In this document: one piece after another, positions 25,866-33,736 of the stretch
How positions within the stretch are numbered: position 1 is the first letter of the stretch
Layout of the letters: each line of letters opens with the position of its first letter
Source of the DNA: Cupriavidus sp. WGlv3
GTDB taxonomy: Bacteria; Pseudomonadota; Gammaproteobacteria; Burkholderiales; Burkholderiaceae
Direction: 5' to 3'
Length of the DNA stretch: 64,000 nt
Assembly (NCBI RefSeq): GCF_023952475.1
Contig: NZ_JALHRX010000006.1
Coordinates: 124,001-188,000 of the forward strand
Notes under the pieces: model-generated
Databases searched by the model: none
Seen by the model: the letters and a program-made list of their open reading frames with translations, nothing else
Told to the model about the DNA's origin: nothing
Translations under genes and position numbers: made by a program

Positions 25866-26740
25866 CCGCACACGGAAAACTCGCAGGAAAGATCGCACTG
25901 GTGACCGGCGCCAGCCGCGGCATCGGCCGTGCCATCGCGCAGCGCTTCGCGGCGGAAGGCGCGCTGGTGGTGGCCAGCGCACGGCGCATCGGCAACTCCG
26001 GGGAAGATCCTGGTACGCTGGCCGAGACCGTGGCACTGATCAGGCGGCAAGGCGGCCGCGCCATGGCGCTGGCGGCGGATCTGGAGGATCCCGCGCAGCG
26101 CGACCGTCTGGTGTTGCAGGCTGCCGAGGCCGCGGGTGGGCTCGACATCCTCGTCAACAATGCCGGCCTGGCCGAATACAGCCCCATCGATGCAATGCCG
26201 CTGGACACCTTCGACCGGACCGTGGACCACTACCTGCGCATCCCGTTCGTGTTGAGCCGCGCCGCGATACCGCTGATGCGCGCACGCGGCGCGGGCTGGA
26301 TTCTGAACCTGGGCTCGGTCACGGCGCTGTCGCCGGCGCGTCCCTACCAGGACTTTGACCGCGCCGGCGGCGTCACCGCCTACGCGGCGGTCAAGGCGGC
26401 CATCAACCGGTTTACCGAAGGCCTGGCCGCGGAGCTGGAGGCCGATGGAATCGCCGTCAACTCCGTGGCGCCGAGCACCGCGATCCTCACGCCGGGCAGC
26501 GAGCGCTATATCCCGGACGGCTATCCCACCGAGCCCGTGGAATACCTGGTGGAAACCGCGCTGGCGCTATGCAGCGTGCCGGCACGACTGCACACCGGCC
26601 AGATCGCCCATAGCCTGCACTTTCCCCTTGCGCGTGGACTGGAGGTCCGCACGCTCGACGGCAAGGGCGTGCTGCCGCCGCCTGTCATCCCGGCCTGGGC
26701 CCATCCGGCGCTCGGCCAGCCCGAACTGGCGGCGAGGTAA
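25862..26740 (+). CDS. short-chain dehydrogenase/reductase
   Basis: A 292-residue classical SDR. The cofactor loop is VTGASRGIGRAIA, followed by the NNAG motif (ILVNNAGLA) and the catalytic Ser of LNLGSVTAL with YAAVKAAINR providing the Tyr-x3-Lys pair. After this comes a long substrate lid and C-terminal extension (VRTLDGKGVLPPPVIPAW) not seen in minimal SDRs. The ATG overlaps the stop of the Dabb protein gene (ATGA). Probably an NAD(P)-dependent step in the breakdown of an alicyclic or aromatic compound; the substrate cannot be read from sequence. Confidence 0.85.
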   Translation: MTAHGKLAGKIALVTGASRGIGRAIAQRFAAEGALVVASARRIGNSGEDPGTLAETVALIRRQGGRAMALAADLEDPAQRDRLVLQAAEAAGGLDILVNNAGLAEYSPIDAMPLDTFDRTVDHYLRIPFVLSRAAIPLMRARGAGWILNLGSVTALSPARPYQDFDRAGGVTAYAAVKAAINRFTEGLAAELEADGIAVNSVAPSTAILTPGSERYIPDGYPTEPVEYLVETALALCSVPARLHTGQIAHSLHFPLARGLEVRTLDGKGVLPPPVIPAWAHPALGQPELAAR

Positions 26741-26745
26741 GCCTC

Positions 26746-27744
26746 ATGGAACAGAACATGCGCGCGGTGCTGATCGACCGTCACGGCGGCCCCGAGGTCA
26801 TCCGGCTTGGCGAGGTCGCAAGGCCGGAGCCGGCGGCCGGCGAAGTGCTGATCCGCGTCGCCTGCGCCGGCGTGAATCCCGCCGACTGGAAATGCCGCGA
26901 GGGTTATCTGAGCGCCTTCATGCGGGCCGACTTTCCCTTCGTGCTTGGCTTCGATGCCAGCGGCGTGGTGGCTGCGGTCGGCGCCGGCGTCACGGGCTTC
27001 GTGCGCGGACAGCGGGTGTTTGCGCAAACCGGGGTCGGCGCCGGCCAATGGGGATCGTATGCGGAATACGTTGCCGTCGGCCAGGATTGCGTGGTGCCGA
27101 TTCCGGACAACGTCGGGTTCGACGAAGCCGCGGCGGTGCCGACCCCGGCGCTGGCGGCCTGGACCGGACTGTTCGATGACGGCGATCTCCGCCCTGGCCA
27201 GACCGTACTGGTGCACGGCGGCGCGGGCGCGGTCGGCACGTTCGCCGTGCAGCTGGCCAGGGCTGCCGGCGCCACCGTCGCCGCCACCTGCAGCGCGGCC
27301 CGCCGCGACGCACTCATGGCGCTCGGCTGCGACCTGGCTATCGACTACCGCGCAGGCGATATTGGTGGCGCCGTGCGGGCCTGGGCGCCGGCCGGCGTCG
27401 ACCTGGTGCTCGACGCGGTGGGATGCGGCACCCTGCCGATGGGGCTGGACCTGCTCAGGCCCGGCGGCATCCTCGTCGCCATCCTGACGCTGGTCAGCGG
27501 CGACCACGGCCCCGATCCCGCCGAGGCGGCTCGGCGCGGCGTGCGCAGCGCCGTCGCGTTCAGCAAGATGCCAAGCGGCGTGCGGCTCGCGGAAATCGCC
27601 GCGCTGATGAACGACGGACGTTTGCGGCCACCTCGCATCGAATGCCTGCCGCTGGCGCAGGCCGGGGACGCGCTCGAGCTGGTGCGGTCGGGCCAGGCGG
27701 CGAGCAAACTGGTGCTGCGTGTCGCCGGGCCGTGGAACGCGTAA
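26746..27744 (+). CDS. NADPH:quinone oxidoreductase-like MDR protein
   Basis: A 332-residue zinc-free medium-chain reductase of the quinone oxidoreductase class. The GroES-like domain has VACAGVNPADWKCREG and LGFDASGVVAAVGAGV; the Rossmann domain has VLVHGGAGAVGTFAVQLARA, a perfect NADPH loop. The C-terminal half, with VDLVLDAVGCGTLPMGLDLL, is typical. It starts 5 bases after the SDR gene, so the four genes 24872-27744 form one unit. Likely reduces an enone or quinone intermediate. Confidence 0.85.
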   Translation: MEQNMRAVLIDRHGGPEVIRLGEVARPEPAAGEVLIRVACAGVNPADWKCREGYLSAFMRADFPFVLGFDASGVVAAVGAGVTGFVRGQRVFAQTGVGAGQWGSYAEYVAVGQDCVVPIPDNVGFDEAAAVPTPALAAWTGLFDDGDLRPGQTVLVHGGAGAVGTFAVQLARAAGATVAATCSAARRDALMALGCDLAIDYRAGDIGGAVRAWAPAGVDLVLDAVGCGTLPMGLDLLRPGGILVAILTLVSGDHGPDPAEAARRGVRSAVAFSKMPSGVRLAEIAALMNDGRLRPPRIECLPLAQAGDALELVRSGQAASKLVLRVAGPWNA

Positions 27745-27769
27745 AGGATCGAGCGGGCGCTCGCTGCCG

Positions 27770-28393
27770 CTATCCGGTCCGGGCGGGGCTTCGTGCCCGG
27801 ATTGCGTCCTCGAGCATGTCGAGCCGGTCCTGGCCCCAGAACAATTCGCCTTCGAACACATAGGTGGGCGATCCGAACACGCCGGCGTCGACGGCCTCAT
27901 CGGTGTAGCGCCGGTACCGCATTCCCGCTTCGCTGGCGCGCGCCAGCTCCATGACGCCGCTGCCGTCCAGGCCGAGGCGTTCGAGGATGGCTTGCAGCGT
28001 CGGCTCGGCCGAGATGTCCAGGTCCTCGCACCATTCGGCGCGGAGAATTGCCTTGTACAACGGAAGGACGGGCAAACCCAGCCCATCGGCAGCGATCACG
28101 ATACGAGAGCCGAGCTCCGCGTCCGGACACATGTACCTGGGCGTGGAGTTCACGTGGATCCCCAGCTTCCTGCACCATCGCTCCAGCTCGACGATCCGAT
28201 AGCGCTGCCGCTCCGCTGAACGCTGCCCCAGCAGCACCCCTCCCGTCCGTGCATACACCTCCGGGAGATCGACGGGCTTGTGCCGGATTTCCACTCCCGT
28301 GCGGCGTGCCAGCGCATCGAGCCTGTCGGCGCCCCGGTACGCCCAGTCGGAATTGAGCCAGAAGTAGTAGTCGATATGCGCACCGGCGTTCAT
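27770..28393 (-). CDS. 2-hydroxychromene-2-carboxylate isomerase / DsbA-like family protein
   Basis: A 207-residue thioredoxin-fold protein of the GST-kappa/HCCA isomerase family. DYYFWLNSDWAYRGADRL carries Ser at the position of the catalytic SPY/SPW motif, and GVFGSPTYVFEGELFWGQDR is the family's C-terminal signature. There is no CxxC, so it is not an oxidoreductase of DsbA type. HCCA isomerases act in naphthalene breakdown. Its start overlaps the stop of the MHS transporter gene upstream (ATGA), so it belongs with transporter and class II aldolase. Convergent with the MDR gene. Confidence 0.8.
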   Translation of the reverse strand: MNAGAHIDYYFWLNSDWAYRGADRLDALARRTGVEIRHKPVDLPEVYARTGGVLLGQRSAERQRYRIVELERWCRKLGIHVNSTPRYMCPDAELGSRIVIAADGLGLPVLPLYKAILRAEWCEDLDISAEPTLQAILERLGLDGSGVMELARASEAGMRYRRYTDEAVDAGVFGSPTYVFEGELFWGQDRLDMLEDAIRARSPARTG

Positions 28394-29712
28394 ACCCGCT
28401 CTCCCTTTGCCAGCGGGACCGCGTGCCTGGCCCCGTTCACATCGCGCATCAGTGCCGTACTGACAAAGGCGATCACGCTGAGCGCGCCCAGGTACCAGAC
28501 GATGTACGAGGGGTCGCCGCCGCCATGATTCAACAGCGACGTGGCCACGATGGGCGCCAGGCCCCCGCCGATCGCACCGGACACCTGCACCGCGATCGAG
28601 ATGCCGCTATAGCGGACCTCGGGCGGAAACTGGGCGGAGAACAGGCTGCCTTCCGGTCCGTACAGGCAGGCGTAGACGAGGCCGATCGCGACGGCCATGG
28701 CAATCGTGACATTGCCTGCATCGAGCGTTTGCAGCAGCGCGAAGTACTGCGGCGCAAAGACCAGGATCCCCACGGTACCGGCCATGAATACCCACTTGAA
28801 GCTGAAGCGGTCACCCAGAATGCCGAACAGCGGCATGGTGAACATCGCCACCGCAGCGCCCCACACCGTGGCATCGAGCATCACGGTCTTGGCAATGCCG
28901 AGCGTGCCCGTGGCGTAGGCCAGGGCAAAGGTCACCACGGTGTAGAACCACGTGACTTCCGCCAGGCGGCCACCGACCACGGTCATGACCTGGCGCGGAT
29001 AGCGGCGCAGCACCACCAGGGCCGGCATCTCGACCTTCTCGCCCGACTTTTTCATCTGCTCGAAGTCCGGGGATTCGCTCACCTTCGCACGGATGAACCA
29101 GCCTACCGCCAGCAGCACCACGCTCGCCAGGAACGGCACGCGCCATCCCCACGTCAGCATGTCCTGCTCCGGCAGCGTCGCGACCATGCCCATCGCCAGC
29201 GAGGACAGGATCAGGCCCGGTGCCACCCCTGCCTGCGGCAGGCTGCCAAAGAAGCCCTTCTTGCCTTCGGGTGCGTGCTCGACCGCCATCAGCACCGCAC
29301 CGCCCCACTCGCCCCCGACGGCGACGCCTTGCAGGAAACGCAGCAGCACCAGCGCGACCGCGGCCCAGTAACCGATGCTGTCATAGGACGGGATCAGGCC
29401 GATGAGGATGGTCGGGATACCCATCATGAACAGCGTGATCAGCAGCATGGACTTGCGTCCGACCCGGTCGCCGAAGTGGCCAAAGACGATGCCACCCAGC
29501 GGGCGCGCGAAGAAGCCGACCGAGTAGGTGGCAAACGCCGCCAGGGTCCCGGTCAGGGGATCGAAAGAAGGAAAGAAAATCTTGTTGAAGATCAGGGCCG
29601 CGGCGGTGCCGTAGAGGAAGAAGTCATACCATTCGATGGTCGTGCCCATCATGCTGGCCAGGCCGGCCGTGATGTAGTGGCGGCGCGAGCGCATGCCTTG
29701 TTGCGTGGTCAT
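28390..29712 (-). CDS. MHS-family (metabolite:H+ symporter) MFS transporter
   Basis: A 440-residue MFS protein with 12 membrane segments. GTTIEWYDFFLYGTAAALIF is the MHS family N-terminal signature, FGHFGDRVGRKSMLLITLF is the loop 2-3 motif and LLRFLQGVAVGGEWGGAVLM follows in segment 4. The relatives ShiA, KgtP and ProP import small organic acids or osmolytes with protons. AAGGAGAC before the ATG at 29710-29712 fixes the start. It lies between the class II aldolase gene (41 bases upstream) and the HCCA-isomerase-like gene, probably as one operon, and likely imports the acid these enzymes degrade. Confidence 0.87.
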   Translation of the reverse strand: MTTQQGMRSRRHYITAGLASMMGTTIEWYDFFLYGTAAALIFNKIFFPSFDPLTGTLAAFATYSVGFFARPLGGIVFGHFGDRVGRKSMLLITLFMMGIPTILIGLIPSYDSIGYWAAVALVLLRFLQGVAVGGEWGGAVLMAVEHAPEGKKGFFGSLPQAGVAPGLILSSLAMGMVATLPEQDMLTWGWRVPFLASVVLLAVGWFIRAKVSESPDFEQMKKSGEKVEMPALVVLRRYPRQVMTVVGGRLAEVTWFYTVVTFALAYATGTLGIAKTVMLDATVWGAAVAMFTMPLFGILGDRFSFKWVFMAGTVGILVFAPQYFALLQTLDAGNVTIAMAVAIGLVYACLYGPEGSLFSAQFPPEVRYSGISIAVQVSGAIGGGLAPIVATSLLNHGGGDPSYIVWYLGALSVIAFVSTALMRDVNGARHAVPLAKGERV

Positions 29713-29753
29713 CGTCTTGTCTCCTTGTCTGTCTGATGCGTGCTGCCTGTGCG

Positions 29754-30533
29754 TCACGGCTTGACGTACGGCGCGATGCCGTGCGTCTGGCGCGCCCAGT
29801 ACGCGAACGTGGAGTTGACGATGGACGGCTTCAGCAGGTAGTCGTGAGCCTCGCTGGCCAGCTCGTCATCGACCGGCGTGAGCGGGCCGAATGCCTGCGC
29901 GCGGATCTGCATGCGGGCAGCGCGCTCGAGATAGACGGACAGGTAGGTCGCCTCTTCACAGGTCTTGCCTGCGGTCAGATAGCCATGGTGCGCGAGGATG
30001 ATCGCGCGCTTGTCACCGAGCGCTTCCGAGATGATCACGCCCTCCTGGTCTGCAATCGGAACTCCCGGCCAGTCGCCGAGGAACGCGCAGTCGTTATGCA
30101 GGGGGGTCATGTCCATCTGCGCGATGACCAGAGGCTGGCGCGCGGCAGCGAGCGCGCTGGCCCACGGCGAATGGGTATGGATGATGGCGTTGACGTCCGG
30201 CCGGGCGTCGTAGACCCACAGGTGGAAACGCGTCGCCGGGTTGGCCATGCCGCCGCCGGTCAGCGTGTTGAGATCGCGATCGACCTCGATAAAGTCCGCC
30301 GGCGTCGCTTCGTCGAACCCGAGCCCGAAACGCAGCGTCCAGTAAGCGCCCGGCCGTTCGGAACGGACACTGATCTGGCCCGCCAGGCCGGCCTCCTGCT
30401 CCGTCATGGCCAGGATGCGGCAGGCATAGGCCATGGTTTCCTGCGTGCTTCGCGACTGCATCGGCAGATGCTTCGCCATGTCGCTGGACGCGCGCTGATC
30501 GAAATACGACTTGTCTCTGAGGGGGGCGTTCAT
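29754..30533 (-). CDS. class II aldolase/adducin-family protein
   Basis: A 259-residue protein of the class II aldolase/adducin fold. Zinc ligands are in IIHTHSPWASALAA (His-x-His) and AIILAHHGYLTAG; the N-terminal TRFHLWVYDARPDVNAIIHT strand leads into the site. Family members are fuculose/ribulose phosphate aldolases, epimerases and also decarboxylases of aromatic hydroxy acids (for example 3,4-dihydroxyphthalate decarboxylase). The absence of sugar genes and the presence of an HCCA-isomerase-like gene favour an aromatic or organic acid substrate (inference). First gene of the operon with the MHS transporter. Confidence 0.8.
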   Translation of the reverse strand: MNAPLRDKSYFDQRASSDMAKHLPMQSRSTQETMAYACRILAMTEQEAGLAGQISVRSERPGAYWTLRFGLGFDEATPADFIEVDRDLNTLTGGGMANPATRFHLWVYDARPDVNAIIHTHSPWASALAAARQPLVIAQMDMTPLHNDCAFLGDWPGVPIADQEGVIISEALGDKRAIILAHHGYLTAGKTCEEATYLSVYLERAARMQIRAQAFGPLTPVDDELASEAHDYLLKPSIVNSTFAYWARQTHGIAPYVKP

Positions 30534-30648
30534 ACTGGTTTTCTCCGGGTTTTCCCTGCGACAAGAGGTCGAAAGGATCGGGAACCAGTATCGGATCGGG
30601 GGCGCCGGCGAGCTACGGAGCCGGCCTCATAGCAGCTATGTCATGGCT

Positions 30649-31569
30649 TCACGTGTCCAGCGCCCTGGCAACCTGGAGCGCGCAGGAAAGCAGCGCGGCG
30701 GCCAGCGGCAAGGGCTGGCGCTCGGGATGCGCCACCGCCACCATGCGCCGTTTCAACAGCGGCGTATGGATCTTCACCTTGCGCAGGCCATACTCGGCCA
30801 GCAGCTTGTCTGGCAGCCGGCTCGGCAGGATGCAGGACCCTACCCCGGCGGAAACCAGCTTGAGCATGGCGTCCACCGTTTCCGCCTCCGCGACATAAGC
30901 GCCCTTCAGGCCGGCGCTATCGAGCATCCTTCGCAGCGCATAGCCATGCGGGAAGGCAACCAGGCGCAGGTCGCGGCCGCCCAGGTCGACGCCGGGATCG
31001 TCCGCAGCCGGGGCCGTGCTGCCCCGTTCCACCAGGCACATCGTATCGTCGAAGAGCGGATAAACCGCCAGCGAGGCCGTGTCCACCGCGGTATCGTAGG
31101 CCACGCCCAGATCCGCCTTGCCGCTTTCCACCAGCGCCACCACCTCCGGCGAGCTGCGTCCCATCATCGACAGGTTGACCCCGGGATGCGCACTGACGAA
31201 ACTCGCCACCACATCGCCGATGAAGTAATAGCTGACGGTGTGGACCAGGGCCAGCCTGACCGTCCCTTCGGTACTGCCATGCGCGTCGCGGATCATGTCC
31301 ACGGCGTGATCGATGGCGCGATAGGGCCCTTCGATCGCTTCCTGCAGCTTTTGCCCGGCTTCGGTCAGGGCAACGCCGCGCCCCGTTCGCGTAAACAACG
31401 CCTTGCCAAGATGGGCCTCGAGCGCGGCCAGTTGCTTGCTGACGCCGGACTGCGTCTGGTTCAGGTCATCCGCGGCCTTCGACAATGACTTCAGCGAGGC
31501 GATACGCAAAAAGCTGCGCAGCAGGCGGTCTGGCGTTTCCATGTCGGGGGCAGGTAGTTTTGCTGCCAT
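30649..31569 (-). CDS. LysR-family transcriptional regulator
   Basis: A 306-residue LysR regulator: the winged HTH SFLRIASLKSLSKAADDLNQTQSGVSKQLAALEAHLGKALFTR is at residues about 18-60, followed by a substrate-binding domain. It sits 115 bases upstream of the aldolase-transporter-isomerase genes on the same strand, not divergent, and probably controls them. Start uncertain between 31569 and 31542, neither with a strong ribosome site. Confidence 0.87.
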   Translation of the reverse strand: MAAKLPAPDMETPDRLLRSFLRIASLKSLSKAADDLNQTQSGVSKQLAALEAHLGKALFTRTGRGVALTEAGQKLQEAIEGPYRAIDHAVDMIRDAHGSTEGTVRLALVHTVSYYFIGDVVASFVSAHPGVNLSMMGRSSPEVVALVESGKADLGVAYDTAVDTASLAVYPLFDDTMCLVERGSTAPAADDPGVDLGGRDLRLVAFPHGYALRRMLDSAGLKGAYVAEAETVDAMLKLVSAGVGSCILPSRLPDKLLAEYGLRKVKIHTPLLKRRMVAVAHPERQPLPLAAALLSCALQVARALDT

Positions 31570-31612
31570 TCTGCATGGGGCGTGGCTCTGGCCGCAACCG
31601 ACACGGTGAGGA

Positions 31613-32257
31613 TCAGTCCAGTCCCTGCGTGACGAACAGGTAGAACTGTTTCGCCATGGCCTGTTCCAGCCTGCGATCCGTCAGCGCGTAGCTGCCGGTC
31701 CGGTTGATCAGCGTGAATACGAGCGTGCCGATCATAGACTGATAGGCAAAGCGGATGACACTTTCCAGCTCCGGTGACGGGCCGCACGGGTGCATCTTCG
31801 CCAGACGGGGTACCAATTGCTCGACATACTCGAGGTTGACCGCCCGGATCGGGTCATGCGTGGAGGCCCGCTCCACCAGCGAGGCGCGCAGCACGCCTTC
31901 ATTACGGCACACCCACAGCCTCAGGTTGCGCGCCAGCACTTCGGTGACTTCCCGCAGCGTCCAGGGCCTGGCATCGAGTTCAGCCATGCGGGCGGCGGTC
32001 GCTTCCCGCAGCTTGGCGATCAGCAATGTCTGCAGTGCCTTGAAATAGGCTTCCTTGCCGTCGAAGCGTTTGTAGAAGGCACCGGTGGTGACGTTGGCAC
32101 TGGCGCAGATCTCCTGGATCGAGACCTCGTCGAGGAAGCGACGGCGCAGTAGCCGGCGGCCCGCCTCGAGCAGTTGCTGCGTGGTGCGCATGCCGCGCGT
32201 GTTACGGGGCACGGAATATCCGCTGTGGCCGGCAAGGGCGGTAAGGCTTTCACTCAT
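31613..32257 (-). CDS. TetR-family transcriptional repressor
   Basis: A 214-residue TetR-type regulator with HTH residues RTTQQLLEAGRRLLRRRFLD and VSIQEICASANVTTGAFYKRFDGKEAYFKA, then a helical ligand domain ending QFYLFVTQGLD. It is divergent from the three-oxygenase operon, and a near-ideal 22-bp palindrome lies just past the -10 box of that operon's promoter. It is the obvious candidate repressor, released by the pathway substrate or an intermediate. Confidence 0.9.
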   Translation of the reverse strand: MSESLTALAGHSGYSVPRNTRGMRTTQQLLEAGRRLLRRRFLDEVSIQEICASANVTTGAFYKRFDGKEAYFKALQTLLIAKLREATAARMAELDARPWTLREVTEVLARNLRLWVCRNEGVLRASLVERASTHDPIRAVNLEYVEQLVPRLAKMHPCGPSPELESVIRFAYQSMIGTLVFTLINRTGSYALTDRRLEQAMAKQFYLFVTQGLD

Positions 32258-32287
32258 GAGGGCGGGCTCAGGGTCAGGGCAAGGCGC

Positions 32288-32316
32288 TTGACAATTCTAA
32301 CAGGCCTCCGTAATCT
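32288..32316 (+). promoter_or_regulatory. sigma-70-type promoter of the three-oxygenase operon
   Basis: TTGACA at 32288-32293, a 17-base spacer and TAATCT at 32311-32316, directed at the genes on the plus strand. The TetR-type operator begins 2 bases after the -10 box. Confidence 0.7.
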
Positions 32317-32318
32317 GA

Positions 32319-32340
32319 AAAGGTAATGGTAATTACCTTT
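32319..32340. promoter_or_regulatory. TetR-type operator
   Basis: A perfect inverted repeat of 9-base half-sites AAAGGTAAT and ATTACCTTT around the 4-base centre GGTA. It covers the likely transcription start of the oxygenase operon, so a bound TetR dimer would block it; it lies 61 bases from the tetR start codon and could serve autoregulation too. Confidence 0.78.
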
Positions 32341-32365
32341 ACCGAACAAGAACAAGGAGACAAGC

Positions 32366-32561
32366 ATGACCCTATCCCCCGCGCCGTCCCAAACCGCGCT
32401 TCCCCACGTCGATGCCGCGGAGCGCCAGGTCCGCATCGAATACGTCAACCAGACGCGCGTTGCACCAGGCCGCGCACGCCCTGTTTGGACACTACGGCGC
32501 CCTGGCCTGGCCGGCACTGCTGCGCAAGCTTGACCTGGGACCCCCTGGCTACGCCGAATAG
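32366..32561 (+). pseudogene. small frameshifted remnant at the head of the oxygenase operon
   Basis: AAGGAGACAAGC precedes an ATG at 32366. The frame reads MTLSPAPSQTALPHVDAAER and on to EYVNQTR, then continues as Arg/Pro-rich sequence to a TGA at 32531. In the +1 frame from about 32459 a protein-like sequence, LHQAAHALFGHYGALAWPAL, runs to a TAG at 32559-32561. The two pieces look like the start and end of a gene joined by a deletion or shift. The original function is not recognised. It has the same style of ribosome site as the genes downstream. Confidence 0.5.
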
Positions 32562-32633
32562 ACGCGGTAGCCACACCACGGCCCGCTAGCGCTGCCGACA
32601 GCGCAAGACCACAACTCTACTGGTGGAGACAAC

Positions 32634-33623
32634 ATGCATTTCGATCGTCGCACGGCGCTGCAGCGCCTCGGCGCGGGAGCGCTTGCGCTCGCGACCGCGC
32701 CCCTTGCGCGCCATGCGCTGGCGCAATCCGGCTATCCCAGCCGCCCGGTGCGCCTGGTCGTGCCGAATCCCCCCGGCGGCGTGCTCGATGTGCTGGCACG
32801 CGCGGTGGCCGACCCGCTTGGCAAGCAATGGCAGCGTCCGGTGGTGGTGGAAAACCGCCCCGGGGCGAGCGGCCTGATCGGCGCCGATGTCGTTGCCAAG
32901 GCATCGCCCGATGGCCATACGCTGCTGATGACGGTTACCGCCGTGGTACAGACGCCCTACATGTATGCCAAGCCTCCGTTCGACCCGCTGCGGGACCTGG
33001 CCGCGGTGACCCAGCTGTGCTCGACCCATATGGTGCTGGCTGCTTCGGCGGCGGGGCCCCGATCCGTTGCCGAGCTAATACGCCAGGCCAGGGAAAAGCC
33101 GGGCAAGCTCACGTATGGCACCTATGGCAAGGGCACCGGCTCGCATCTCTACATGGAGGTCTTCGGCAGCGCCAGCGGCGCCGAGCTTACCCATGTTCCC
33201 TACAAGGGCGAAGCGCAGATCATCAACGACATGCTGGGTGGACAGATCGCACTCGGTACGCTGTCGCCGATGACCGTGCGCCAGCACCTGAAGGGCGGCA
33301 AGATCATCCCGCTCGCCGTCGCGGGAAGCAGCCGTGCCCCGCAACTGCCTGATGTTCCCACCTTCCAGGAACTCGGCTACCAGGGCCTCTCCGGCCCGGC
33401 CTGGTTCGGGCTCTTCACCACCGGCGACACCCCGGCGGCTATCGTCGAGAAGATCTCCGCCGATGTCGGCGCCATCGTCAACGCACCGGCCCTGACGCAG
33501 CGCATGGCCGATCTGGGCCTGATTGCCAGGACCTCGCAGCCCGCCGCCTTCGCTGCGCTGGCACGCAACGACCAGGCGATCTGGTCAGCGGTGATCCGCA
33601 AGTACGACATCCGACTTGATTGA
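32634..33623 (+). CDS. Bug-type (TctC-like) periplasmic solute receptor
   Basis: A 329-residue tripartite tricarboxylate receptor. MHFDRRTALQRLGAGALALA is a twin-arginine-like signal, cleaved after RHALA. The mature protein has the family blocks YPSRPVRLVVPNPPGGVLDVLAR, VVVENRPGASGLIGADVVAK, HVPYKGEAQIINDMLGGQIA and LAVAGSSRAPQLPDVPTFQELGY. Bug receptors bind carboxylated and amphipathic small molecules. No TctA/TctB membrane genes are near, as is common for orphan Bugs in Cupriavidus and Bordetella. First intact gene of the three-oxygenase operon, so it probably binds the pathway's substrate. Confidence 0.9.
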   Translation: MHFDRRTALQRLGAGALALATAPLARHALAQSGYPSRPVRLVVPNPPGGVLDVLARAVADPLGKQWQRPVVVENRPGASGLIGADVVAKASPDGHTLLMTVTAVVQTPYMYAKPPFDPLRDLAAVTQLCSTHMVLAASAAGPRSVAELIRQAREKPGKLTYGTYGKGTGSHLYMEVFGSASGAELTHVPYKGEAQIINDMLGGQIALGTLSPMTVRQHLKGGKIIPLAVAGSSRAPQLPDVPTFQELGYQGLSGPAWFGLFTTGDTPAAIVEKISADVGAIVNAPALTQRMADLGLIARTSQPAAFAALARNDQAIWSAVIRKYDIRLD

Positions 33624-33736
33624 GCGCAGGCCCGGCCGGCTGCAGCGCATACGCGCCGGCCCTGCCCCCGTTGAATGCCCTCGATACCACCGCCGGTATT
33701 GAATCCCGTCCGTTCCCTAAAACAAAGGAGACAGCC

